Part shown: in pieces, positions 9,274-21,040 of the stretch
How the letters are laid out: every line of letters begins with the position of its first letter
Numbering within the stretch: the first letter of the stretch is position 1
From: Gavia stellata
Lineage: Eukaryota > Chordata > Aves > Gaviiformes > Gaviidae
Reading direction: 5' to 3'
Length of the DNA: 64,000 nt
Assembly: GCF_030936135.1 (NCBI RefSeq)
Contig: NC_082637.1
Span: 47,680,603-47,744,602, forward strand
Program-made: the position numbers and the translations under genes
Notes under the pieces: generated by a model
Told to the model about the DNA's origin: nothing
Databases searched by the model: none
The model's input: the letters and a program-made list of their open reading frames with translations, nothing else

Positions 9274-12200
9274 GGAGACCTTATTATGGCCTTTCAATAC
9301 TTAAAGGGCACTTACAAGAAAGATGGGAACAGACTTTTTAGTAGGGCTTGTTGTGATAAGACAAGGGGTAATGGTTTTTAAACTGAAAGAAGGTAGATTC
9401 AGACTCGATATAAGGAAGAAATTTTTTACAATGAGGGTGGTGAAACACAGGAACATGTTGCCCAGAGAGGTGGTAGATGCCCCATCCCTGGAAACAGTCA
9501 AGGTCAGATTGGATGGGGCTCTGAACAACCTGATCTAGTTGAAGATGCCCCTGCTTATTGCAGGGAGGTTGGACTAGATGACCTTTAAAGGTCCCTTCCA
9601 ATCCAAAGTATTCTATTATTCCATCTGACAAGAGGATAAGGACAACCTTCTTCTACTTGGTTTGCAGCAGAATTAATAACTTCATTAAACGAACTAGCAA
9701 AATCAGAAACATACTTTTCGCTTTCCACCTGTGTTTAGAAATTGTTTGTCTTGAAGAGAAGACTGTTCTTGTTCATGTCATTGTCACTTCTAATCAGCAC
9801 AACACAGTGCCCACTGGGCTTTACCACTCAGCAAAGAAGATGTTTCCTGCTCTGCTTCATGTTCAAAGCAAGTCTTTTTTTTCTTCCCTCTCTCCAGTCC
9901 TCTCTGTAGACTAACTGCTCCAAGTTTCTGGCCATTGTGTTGTACATATTCATACAAATCTACCATATCAGTCTTTTCTGGGAAGCTATCTATTGTAATG
10001 TGACAAGAGAACCTGGCCCTAGTGGACTGTATTATGTATCGGATGCCTTCTGGCTTTGAATGCAATTACTGTTACACGTTTTGACTTTCAAGAAGATCTC
10101 AAGGATGAATCAGTCTCTGACTTTCTTGTCAGGGAGGTGCCTTATGGATAAGGGCATTGGATGACTATAGAAGTCCCTAGTGGAAGCACATTAATTTGAG
10201 TGTTTCGGACTAGTAGGGTGAAGACCTGAAAGTGTGGAAATCTCTGAGAAGACCTTAATTGGATTGTCCTCTTGTTATCTTGGTCTGAGCATCCGCTCTT
10301 TTTTCAAACTGTACCACAATTCATGTAGATATTCTTGGAGCCTTGGAGCTGGCAGCCAGAACACACTTTGATGAGTCACGAGCGCTTAGCACCTCTGAAA
10401 ATGAAAAGCCACATGGACAGAGGAGACCATTGATGCAGAGAGTGCAAAAGATCCCTCTAACGTGCCATTGTTAAGGTAACTATGTAAAGCAATGGCCCTA
10501 TAAAAGAAATAGGCCTGAAATAGTAACCTCCTTCAGTATAGTGTAAGCCCCATGAAATCAGTACCAATGGCTCCTCTGATCCTGGCAAGAAGGCTGCCAG
10601 TGCTGAAAATGCAGCTTGAATCCCTTGTAACTCCCCCATTTGACTTCATATTCATTATCTTGTGTAAGCGGTTGAGAGATGTATGTGATCCTCACCACAA
10701 AAATAGGTCTTGTTGATATTCATCCTTTGCAGGTGTCTTCCAGTGGTCCTGACACTATTTCTAAATTGATTTATTGATTTTTTTTAAGATTTTAAGGGAG
10801 TTGACCATTTATTTTCAAGGACATTGAGGCTTTTTGGGGAATTTGTTTGGAGGTACCTTTTCTTCACCCTGGTGAGCTCCTATTATGTTCCTGGAAACTG
10901 ACTGCTCTTATATGACCACTTCCTCCTTTTCTGCCATGATTTCCCCATTAGCTGGTGCTGAAGTTATCTGCTAACAGCTGTGTGGGGCTGGGTCCTTGAG
11001 CTGTTCCTCTAATTAGCTGCACTAGGTGACTGCATGGACCAAGGAAAAATGCGTAAGGTTATATGAGATGTGCAAAACTTACACGTTAATGATTCCTTCT
11101 GCAAGTCACACGTGTCCTATACCCTGTGACTTCACATCTGTCCCCATGATATATTCCCTTGTGTTTTGTACATATCTCTGCATCCTTGAACCTCACTAAC
11201 CAACAGGAAGGGACGCTTCAGGAGTTAGTTCATCATTTACTAGGGGGAAACTGGCCTCTCCTTTCCAGATCCATTTTCTGGAATGGATTTCCAAGCTTGT
11301 GGTTGCTGTACAACCAGTTATGCTGGAGAAATTTGGGGTTATTTTTTAACCAGGTGACAGCAAGAATGGTTAAAAACCATTACTAGTCATAGATTCTGGG
11401 TTGTTATTCCTGCCTGAATCACAAGTGCTGGTGGAGAATAAAAAGAGGACCAAAGAAATGTGCTGTAAGCCGGTCTAGGGAGAAGCATACACCTCAACCA
11501 AAATGAAATCCTAACCACTATCTATAAAATCATCTGTCACAATAATCAGCCATAGCTGAAAAATCCCTTCCTGTTATGTTATGTTTCTGTTAGTGAGATT
11601 AAGGATGGGGAGTAGCATTTACCAGGCTTTGAAGTATGTTACTGCTCTTGCATTTCTTCTTTCCTAGAATGCTCCTTAGACCTGCCCTTAAAAGAAAAGT
11701 TACTCAGATTTCTTTTTTGATCAGCTGGCTATTAGAGATGATCTTTGCATACCCTATCTTCAGGCTGTTCCTGAAACTCAGCTCCCTTGCTTCTTCTTGG
11801 TGCCTGTTCTTTACAGAAGAGGTAGAAATCAGATCTCAGATCTTTTCAGTTTAAACTGAAGTTATAGTGGAGGGTGGGCTCTGTGGGAGATGGCCGTCCA
11901 CAGATCCATGAGCGCTTGTCTGCTCCATGTGTCAGCTAGAAGCATTTTGGGCAGAAAACTTTCATATTTTGAAAGTGAGGATGAGTTGACTATGCTATTT
12001 GGAAATGAAGGGGTAACACTTGTGGACTGTATATGGGTTTGCAGGTAGATTTTGGCAAGGAATGAATACGTAGTGAGACAGTATTATATCAATACACAGA
12101 AGACTCTTGGCAGAAAAGATACATACCTGTGGTTTTTTACTGCCTTTAGCTTAATGGCAGCACAGGTGTGGTGTTAACCTCGCTGCACCTGTAAGGATTT

Positions 12201-14064
12201 TGTATGAAGTTGGAAAATGGTCATCCAGCATAGACTTTTCCTCCAGTCATTAAAAGAAGGCAGTTCACTGCCCTAAGCACCATACAATTTTTCCTGACCT
12301 TAACAGTTCTGTGATTTGGGGTACAGTACACTGGCATAACTAAAGTACCAGTCTCTTTTTACTCTTAATTCCTGAGAACGTTATCACAGGCAGAGCTGTT
12401 TACCCATAGCTTTTTCTAAGGTTACAGCAACGCTTTAGTTTGCCTAGCAGCAGCTCTCATCCGTATTCAGGAGCAGAATGATACAGTAAAGGGGACCAGG
12501 CAGCATATACCACAGTACCTGTTTCAATATATTTTGAATTATTGAAGAAATATTTTTACTGTAGCTAAGATAATCACATATGCAGAATATCAAGGTCAGT
12601 GCATGAGACTGTTAAGGAAAAACAGTAAATGCAGCAGATAGATAACTAGTTTATCTCTTGGGAACGTTATTTCACGCACTGACACATTTTCCTCTTCAGC
12701 ATCAATCTATAAGGCTGAGTTCTCTGAAGTGCTTTAATTAACTTATCATCATGTACTTATTTATGGTGTCCCCAAATTATATCATCAAAATACAATAGCC
12801 TATTTTCTACCTCTACTCTATAAAATGTTCCAAGATCTGAATATTTATACAAAACAATGATTTTTGAAAACATACATTTTCAAGCCTATTTTATATGTGT
12901 ATCTTGGCACACTGTCAAACTGTAATTGCCAGCAGCCAGGCAAAGCATACACTCTTGAAAAGTAACAAGTCCCTGTTACTTCTTTTCATCTGGCTATCTG
13001 ATAAAACTCCTTTAAAATTAGTATTCAGCACCTCAGAATCCACGCGCACAGGGCTGGTATAATTTGTCTTTCTGACACACTTAACCCAGCAAGTGGGTTC
13101 CTTGGTCTCTGTCATAGAACAGTAAGAGTAAAGGTAATTATTTCACTTGGTGTAAGTCTTTGCACAGTGATACAAGAATTACTCCTCATCCCTGCAGTAG
13201 GTCGGATCATGCTTATTTGCTCGCTGCAAGTTTGATTTAACGCAAGGGATTGCTGATATGAAAACCACTTGAAAAAAGTAATGTATTATTGCCCATAACT
13301 TTAGTTCTGTGATAACCTTTATGTAATTGTTTGCTCCTTTTATCAGCCTAAGATTTTCTTTTTCATAATTGCCTAGGAAAAACTGTATCTCATTGATCCT
13401 ACAGTAAATGTAAGAACAGTGTTTGCTAAGTGCTGACGGTATGCTCAGCTTTAGTACATACAGAGAGATACATGGTTTGTAGTCAAAGTAGCAGAAAATA
13501 GCAGCTTCATCTTTTGAAAATTACATTAAAAAAATTGCCACCTTGCATTCAAATACTTGCTGTGGTTTGCTTTGCGTGTGTTAGGTTTTATCAGTAGTGT
13601 GAGGCTCAGGAAGTCCTTTGTTAGTGCTACATTCAGTCTCACACTTGTATCTGACTGTAAAGTTAAGAGTCAGTGTTATTAACTTCTAATGATGCCATCT
13701 CCTGGCGAGTGGCGCCTGTGCTGGTGTTGTGATCTAGGAGCAGTACAGAGAAGATGGAAAATAAACAGCAAAACCAACAGGGCTGATAAAAACATGTCTG
13801 AAGTAGGAGTGTGTGCATGCTAAGGGTCCTGTCTTGGAGTATGGAGCCAGACTCTGTGGAGACAGATACTTTATTAACCGTCAAAAAATAATCCATCAGT
13901 TTTTGTCAGTTGCTGAGGGCAGTTCATTCTTCCTATGCACTTGTCCAGTGTCTATCACAGCAATAATCTCAATCTTGGTCAGGGCTTGTAGGCTCTCTAC
14001 TAATAATATAGGCATGTTTTAACACAATGATGTTGTTTTCAATTCATGTTCATGGCTTTTAATG

Positions 14065-14235
14065 TTATTGTTTGCAGTGAATCAGCACACAGATTGCTAA
14101 TAAAGTCTCATCTTCTTCGCTCCATTCCTTTGGGCTTTCTCCTTCTTCACTTTTAGCACCTTCAGTGATTGTGGCATCAAAGCTGGCACCAGAATTGCCT
14201 TCATTCACCAGGCATGTATGTGCACACACCAACAT
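14065..14235 (-). CDS. Small ORF of 56 codons, acidic, unrecognised
   Basis: On the minus strand ATG at 14233-14235 opens a frame ending TAA at 14065-14067. The middle is strongly acidic and low in hydrophobic residues (EGAKSEEGESPKEWSEEDET), and the N-terminus has several cysteines. There is no clear acceptor or donor. An upstream in-frame TGA shortly before the ATG closes the frame. It could be a decayed exon or retrocopy, a microprotein, or chance. Confidence 0.18.
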   Translation of the reverse strand: MLVCAHTCLVNEGNSGASFDATITEGAKSEEGESPKEWSEEDETLLAICVLIHCKQ

Positions 14236-17207
14236 GCATGCAACAGTGCCAGTTCATTGGCTCGACAGACTTTTAATAAGCAATCTCTCTGCAAATACTG
14301 GATCAATCTAAATTTTTAACACTGGTAATGAATGGTGTCTTTGTCTCCTGTTGAAAGGTACACTTGGCTGCATTGGGGAACTTCTGTGTAGAACAGTGAA
14401 AATGGCTCTGTCAGTTCAACAAAGTAATGGGACTGAGTTTCTTCCCATGTGATCCTATGGGGGATCAAGTTACTGGTTGTTGCTGCCTTCATCATGGACT
14501 GAGCTTGCTACACTTTTCATTGTAGTGTATATTTTCATACCTTAAATGATGGCTATTTCTCCTTTTTTCTGGAACTTCTACAGATTTCCATATCCTTTAC
14601 AAAGTGAAGGTGACAAAATGGCATGTATCATTCCATTAACAGTGTCATTACTGCCAAATACGTAACTATATTTTTCTCTTGTCCCCATGGGATGTTGTAC
14701 TGCTTATACACTGTGATGGGAATTCATGAGCAGATTTTCTGCCCATTGACATTTAGTTCTTTCCATTGTCTCTGCATTCCAGGCTGCTGTGTTCTTTTGA
14801 AAATAGGGCCTACAATCTTTATAACTAACTAAGCTATTAGCATGAAAGCATGGATTATGTAACCAGTTTTGGCTTGTCTAACTGTGAAGGGCTCCCCTTC
14901 ACCTTTGTTGCATGTCTCTGCCACATTCCTGTGCCAGTGAAGATGGTCTAGCTGGAAACTAGGCCAATAAAATCATGAAAGAAAATTTTAGATGGATAAG
15001 TGAGTTGACTTGGCTGACAGCATGGCTGTGCCTGATACCGGTACAAAGGGGACAGTAGACACATGTCTTTGTGGTCTTGTTATCACCTCACACTACCTGA
15101 GAAATTTGCAGCATTGGGCATATACTTTGCACCTGGAATTCGCATTTGCTACCTAGTTTTACTTGCATAGATGATTCCCTGTTGGAGCTGTTGGACTGGA
15201 GGTTGGCCTATGTACATTTTAGCACTGATGTCTTACTGTTGAACTTTTGCAGTTGTTTTTGGTTAGCATCACTCTTGACAGGCATGTCACTAAGACGATG
15301 TGCTCAGGTAAAAGGAGAACACAGCATAGGGATGTACTGAATTGATTTTTGTTGCATGTTACTGCACTGCTGAAGATGTACTGCAAGGCATTTCTGCACA
15401 AGTCTTTTTTTCTACTGAGTTGCTACTCACATGTCCACACAAACAGAGCTGGGGTAGAGCCTCTGTGAAAAACAGTGGAAGGGAGAGACACAGAGTAGAG
15501 AGTACACTCCTATATTTCTTGTTTCCTCTGAAGACCGATGTTAAAAGCAGGAGGAAATTTCCAGCTGTGTTACTAACATGCATCATAAATGTTATTGACT
15601 AAATTTAGCAAACCAACACCAGAGCTCAATTAATATCCAGCATCACATGGCCTTCATAATCTACCTTCAAACCTAAAGACAATGTTTACTGACACTTCAA
15701 TTTCCAGCTGGGATTTCCTCCTTGCACAAGAAGCAGCTTTGTTACTGGTGCTGCATTACACAGGTTTGAGGTGAGGGAACATAATGTTGTGAGTGAAAGA
15801 AAAAGGCTGATGTGTAAAGCATGGTACTTGACAAGTCTGTTAATCTTCCTTCTTTTTTTAAACTTTTTGGTCCAAGAAACCGTCTTCAGAAGAGTTCATG
15901 TATGAAGTCAGGTGGGAAGGATCTTCAACACCTATTCATTTTGATCCTGACTCTCTGCTTGTTCTGTCTAAAGATTCTCTTGCAAAGATTATCTTTCCAG
16001 CACTGTACCACTTCTTTATCTTTAATTAAATTTTTCATGGTACTCCTTTCCATACTTTTTGGAAAGATATAATCTTGGCGATATGAAAACAGAAAGCACA
16101 GCTTGCCCCACAAAACTTTGTGGAATTTGACTAGACAGTTTCTATCAGTACAGGAGACAGAACTGTCTGTTTCACTGGTCTATATATGAGATTTCCTCTT
16201 AGTGAAAACCTTTTGAAATGCTTTATGAGTAGGATGAGTCACATAAAGCTTTCTGTTTAGTGGGCAGATACAAGTATCATATTGAAGAGAAGGGGCAAAA
16301 GACACACTGCTGTTAAGAGATGCAGAATATTATGTGCCATGCCTATAAAGGAAGTTAATGTTCAGCACTGTTGTGCTGTCTGATGGCAGAAGACTCTGTA
16401 TGGACGGGTTGAAATTGTCTCCCACAGTCCTGCCAGACCCAGTCTTGTGACTTCGGGCCTCACAGGTTGTATGTATATTTCTGCTTGCAAGTCTCTGTGC
16501 CTAGTGAAAGGTGACCAGGTATGCCCCAGACAACCTATGAAGCTCAGAGAGGTATCTCAGCTGGCAGAAAAAGAGATCTTCTGAGTCCACGGGGCCAGCT
16601 GCCAGGAGGCTCACTCAGAACAACGTGCCTTCTCTAACTAGTGGGACTATAACGCCAAAGCCTTTCTGGCTGTTTTCTGTTGAGCCTTTGCCCGTGCTTC
16701 TGTCCTGGTGGTACATTCCCAGCATTTCATCCAGACGTTATAATACAAATAGTATCTGAATTGAAGCCTCACAGGCTGGTTTATAAATTGTAGTTTTGTA
16801 AGGATGTGGTTGGGTTTCAGCAGATGAAGACAGCTGCTAATGAAAGCTATTGCTGTGCCAGCATGTACCTGAATACAAATGCCAGGTCCAACATGCATAA
16901 GGCATCTGGTTTGATTCCAGTAGCATACGGCAGCTTCACACCCTTAACAAGAAGTCACCCTCACAGCAGCGTCAGCCAAGGGCGAGGTCGATCAGCCAAA
17001 TGTGGAGGGAATTACATGTTTTAATGTCGTCTTTGACCAAAAATGTGCTTTCCAATCACAAGGAGCACTCGTGACGCTTGGGTAATTTTGCAGAGCGCAA
17101 GTATACAGCTGCTCACTTGTTGCTAAGTCTCCCATGCTCATACATGACTGTGCTGTAAAAAGGTGAGACAGGCAATGAATTACAGGCGATTATTGCAGGG
17201 TGACTAG

Positions 17208-17247
17208 ATAGGCGTCCACAAGACATAGGCGTCCACAAGACATAGGC
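17208..17247 (+). repeat. 17 bp tandem repeat, about 2.4 copies
   Basis: The unit ataggcgtccacaagac occurs twice without mismatch and is followed by a partial third copy (ataggc). Perfect identity suggests a recent local duplication, useful as a length marker. No function is implied. Confidence 0.9.
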
Positions 17248-17779
17248 CTATAACTTGCAATTCACAGGGCTGCTCAGTACATGAGCCTATCTGCTGTATT
17301 ATATCACCCTTCCAATAAAGGGAAGCCAAAATATAAAGTTGCTATATACTTGCTCAGGCACATGAAACTGGTGGGTGTAATGATCCAGACACATTGCCTG
17401 CTGACACACTGTTAGAGTCAATGAAAGACGAATAACGCAATGTGTGTGGGTAGACCTTAGCAATCCTAAATATGCCAATTAAAAAAACCAACTCTGGATA
17501 AACAACTGTGGGAAATTACTTTTCTGTTTTGGTTGGCTGGAAAAAAAAGACCTTTTTCACAGTTATAGGTGAGGGAAGGCTATTGGCACCTATAGGCACC
17601 ATTAACACTTCTCACAGACAACAGAAATTCATCTCTCCTTGCTAGGAATAAAGTCACCTTGAGAGATAACCATCAGATACTCAAAGTGACACTTTCTCAG
17701 CATCTGGTGCCTGCAAGTTAGTTTTTCAGGTTTGTATGAGGAAACCTTGGTGCACTAGATGGTCTTTATGCAAAACCAG

Positions 17780-18060
17780 TCTCTTCTTTTAAATGGGCAG
17801 TGCATTAAGGGCAGATGGCAGCATCCCCCTGCGGACCTGTGCTGGGCTGTGGAGCCCCAGCTCCGGGGGTTCTTGGCCGCAGAGGGGGCAGTCCCCATTG
17901 CCATGATGCTTCCCCGGTCTGGGGTCCTTATCAGTGGCATGCCCCGAGGAGTGGTGGAGGCTGGAGCGATTGCAGGGGTGAAGCTGCGGAGGCCAGTCAT
18001 GGGCTGCACCATTTGTTTTAGTTTCGGAGTCAACTGTGAGGAGCGGAAGGCCTAATGGCT
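17780..18060. other. GC-rich block in AT-rich surroundings
   Basis: This segment is much richer in G and C than its neighbours and is open in several frames on both strands: plus 17759-18055 and 17815-18021, minus 17755-18033 and 17789-18271. Multi-frame openness of this kind reflects base composition, so none is called as a gene. It lies 2.8-3.1 kb beyond the CFC1 3' end. It could be a decayed retrocopy, an exon of an unrecognised transcript or a regulatory block. Confidence 0.3.
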
Positions 18061-20562
18061 CTGGGGCCTGCGAAGCATTTGATAAGTATTTCTCTTTGAG
18101 GGTCTTCCCCCTGCCCAAAAGTGGCTGCATGTAGAGAGGGCACATGCATGAACTTGTGGCAACAGATGTCCATTTTGCTGGGACGTGCCATGTTTGACGG
18201 AGTGGCCCATAAAGAGTTAGCATGAGGCTGGAGAGCAAGCATCGCTGTTTGCTATAAACAAACATTAACAAAGTGCCTGTAATTGCAGTGTTAGAAGGTT
18301 GGCCAGGCCTACATGGTAGCAGGGGAGAAGAATAATGCTTTCTTTTATCTGTTCTTGCAAACAGCTGGAGACAGATAAAAGCGGAGACAGTTTTAACCTA
18401 AGCAAAGATTGTGACTGTGTACTTTCCTTTGTTCCTCAGTGCTTTCTGTTTTCTTCCTTCTTAGTTACATTTTTATTTGCGAACGAGACTATGCATGGGA
18501 CTGCTTCTGAAAGTTTTTTCTTTTTTTTCCTCTTCTTTTTTTGTTTAACTTAAGGAGATACCTGTTTCTCCTCAAACTCAACTCCTGTGGCTGCCTCTGC
18601 TTCAGATGTACGCAAGGAGAACAGGCTCTGTGCTCCGTTCTGCCTACTCACGGCAACTTGACACAAAGACCAGACAAACATCTTCCACAGCTAACCGTCA
18701 CTGAGTATGTGTTTTGCTATAGTATGGTAGCAATCATTTTCAGATTTTCCAGTAACGCAGAATGCGATGGCATGAGATAAGAGAGAGAAAAGTCACTGTT
18801 ATCTTAAAAACAAACAAACAACTAACTTCTATCACTTCTTCCAGGCACACAGGAGAAAATTTTCAAATCCTAACATTCAGAGTGACTAGTGATTTACACT
18901 GACATTAATTAGAATCACTTACCAAGCTAAGTTCTCCATGCAATGCTTTGAAACTGTAGAAACTGTACCTTGCTGCTTCAAATTAGATGCCTTGGACTGA
19001 CGTTTTGGTACAACAGGAAAATGTTGCTTTGCTAGACTTTTCAGTTGCTCTAATTCTTCAAGTCATACCGATCCAATAATGTATAGCTCCATCAGGGTGA
19101 CTTTTGCAGGCACATAGGCTCATCTACATAAGGAGTTATTCCGGAACAGCTTTTCCTGATTAAATCTGCTGTGGACGTTATTGCAACTGAAATAGCTCTT
19201 CTGTTGTAAAACCTGTATTAGACCACTCTTTCTTTTTGTTAATTGCAATTTCTTATGGCTCTGTCTGTTTTCTGTAGGGATAAAAAGTAAGTATTACTTC
19301 AGATATATTTTTACTGTACTATGTATTTTCCACATATCTTGCTGCCTTCGTTCAAAAAGTAAAGCCTATTTGAAGCACATTACAAGCTGTATTTCTTACA
19401 GACTTTTCAGGTATGCGTTATGGCAAGCCAAGATGTTTTCACAATGGCGCTCCTGCAATTTCAACATCTGATAAATAAAGGCATGACTGTTTTCCTCCAG
19501 TTGTTCTCTTTGATATTTAATTGTCCTAAGCTGGTACCTGCTTTCCAAAGTCTGTGGAAACACAGGCATATGGGTACAGACAAGTTTGTGAGAAATAATG
19601 AGAAAAGGACCGTTTCTGGTCTAGTGTATCTTATGTGAAGAGTGAGAAACCTTACTCTTTCCACTCAGGTCTAGGCTGTAGAAAGGAGCAGTCTGACTCC
19701 TTTGCAGTATTTAACATGAATATGTTTTTATACAATGACTCAGTACGAAAGTCTGTTACTGAATAGTCATAGATTCAAAGGCAGCCACAATATGTTGATG
19801 ATGTATCCTTCTCTGCTTAAAAACTGGATTGTTGTCTTGGTTTGTGGCACCAAAGAAATTAATAAAGAAGTTTTAAGAAATAAATATATTGAACTTTTAA
19901 AAGTCATTAAGGATTTTATACATCAATAATATCTTTTAAGCCAACAAAATTATAAATCTGATTGTTTCTATGTGGTAGCTCCACATTCAAAGAATGAAGA
20001 TAGATTTTAGGCTTCTCTTTGCAATTTTTTTTTTAAACAAACATGTTACTGGCATTTTATAAACTTGCATTACAAATGCAGTTACACATTCCAAACAGTT
20101 TTTATTTTACAGCCTAGAAATACTCACATTTAAATGGTATATAAATCAAGACAGGTTTCCTATAGAAGAGGTTTAGAGGTTGCTCTTTGCTGTCCTTTTA
20201 AAAAGAAAAGAGCTCATATTTCTAGCATGTAAAATAAAATAAACCCCCAAAAGACAATTAAGTATCTGCTGTATGTTTTTAAGAAACAAGCTTCCTGCCT
20301 AAGATTATGCATATGTACAATTTAGCTATAATAAATAATAATAAAAACTGAAATACTATATAACTTTTAGAGTTATTCTGCATATTAGAGTTTGAAATAT
20401 ATCTATCCTTAAAACTCTCCTCTTCAAATTTCAGAGTGTTCATTCTATCCTGACCTTTTCTTACTGTTTTGTTACAGGATACAATACAATGAGAAATGGT
20501 AGATAAGCATTTTCCATTTTAAATAAAGCCAAACATAAAATCTCGTCAGAAATGAAATCATC

Positions 20563-20568
20563 TTTATT
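20563..20568 (-). terminator. CFC1: CFC1 poly(A) signal
   Basis: On the minus strand the canonical AATAAA lies about 350 nt after the CFC1 stop codon, in the context acaAATAAAgatgattt. The 3'UTR between contains an AU-rich block (ATTTATTATTATATTATT) that could affect message stability. No earlier perfect AATAAA was seen between the stop and this site. Confidence 0.7.
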
Positions 20569-20915
20569 TGTTAAAATAGTTGTACTGTGTACAAAGGAAA
20601 TAACCATAATTTACCATACTTAAGGCATAGAACATTGGGGGTTTTTTGCTTCCACTGGAAGAACAGTATTTTAGAACTAAAGAATTGTTAGAATCAGACA
20701 TTGATAGCAGTCATAAAATAATAATATAATAATAAATACTTCACATTCATATAATCTGAATTTATAATAATCCAAGCAATTCAGCATTAACTAACACATC
20801 TTAATCTGCCTCCAACATGTAGCTGGAAGTGTCTTCTGTAGCTCACAGAAGAAAAAAGTTGTATGACTCATGGTGAGGGTTACATCAACCCTAAGATATT
20901 TCCCTTTGTCCAGTT

Positions 20916-21040
20916 TCACAACTGCCAACGGCAGAGCTCCAGGAAGACGGTGAGCAAGCAAGCAAGTGCAAACACTGTTTGCTGTAATCTTAGCCCATTA
21001 GAATATAGTCTGGTAATTTCCTCCTTTTCTGATTTCAGTT
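20916..21040 (-). CDS. CFC1: CFC1 exon 6: GPI-signal tail and stop
   Basis: The acceptor ttgatattttgtag is followed by two bases that complete a Glu codon with exon 5, then 40 codons and TGA at 20916-20918. The tail starts with a charged hinge ([14 protein letters not shown]) and ends in a hydrophobic stretch ([15 protein letters not shown]), the layout of a GPI-attachment signal; S172/N173/G174 are reasonable attachment sites. Exon choice rests on phase, splice sites and the hydrophobic C-terminus, because this part of the family is not conserved in sequence. The intron before it is about 2.0 kb, much the longest in the gene. Confidence 0.85.

Larger units (their letters stand above)
7740..9622 (+). 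mobile_element. CR1 LINE copy, 5'-truncated, degraded ORF2
   Basis: This is the longest CR1 copy in the window. It carries the second half of ORF2 (linker, reverse transcriptase and C-terminal region), broken into frames 7740-8111, 8382-8762, 8830-9273 and 9323-9538. Recognisable reverse transcriptase landmarks are the [15 protein letters not shown] block (about 8476-8520), SGVPQG and LGPVLFN (about 8650-8690), and the active-site block reading FADD in the frame that starts near 8735. The active site is out of frame with the preceding block, so an indel lies near 8710-8730. The 3' end (ggttggactagatgacct) is present but the terminal octamers are degraded. It cannot encode an active protein. 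The endonuclease half is missing. Confidence 0.92.
9625..20560. other. Long intergenic stretch downstream of CFC1
   Basis: About 11 kb of mostly AT-rich sequence. I found no convincing splice-bounded exons. Items annotated separately are a 56-codon small ORF (14065-14235), a 17 bp tandem repeat (17208-17247) and a GC-rich block (17780-18060). Other open frames here are short, overlap on both strands and look like chance. Confidence 0.4.

Noticed and set aside
17755..18271. Overlapping ORFs of 92-160 codons in the GC-rich block
   Set aside because: Frames are open on both strands at once, which is an effect of GC content. None gives a recognisable protein.
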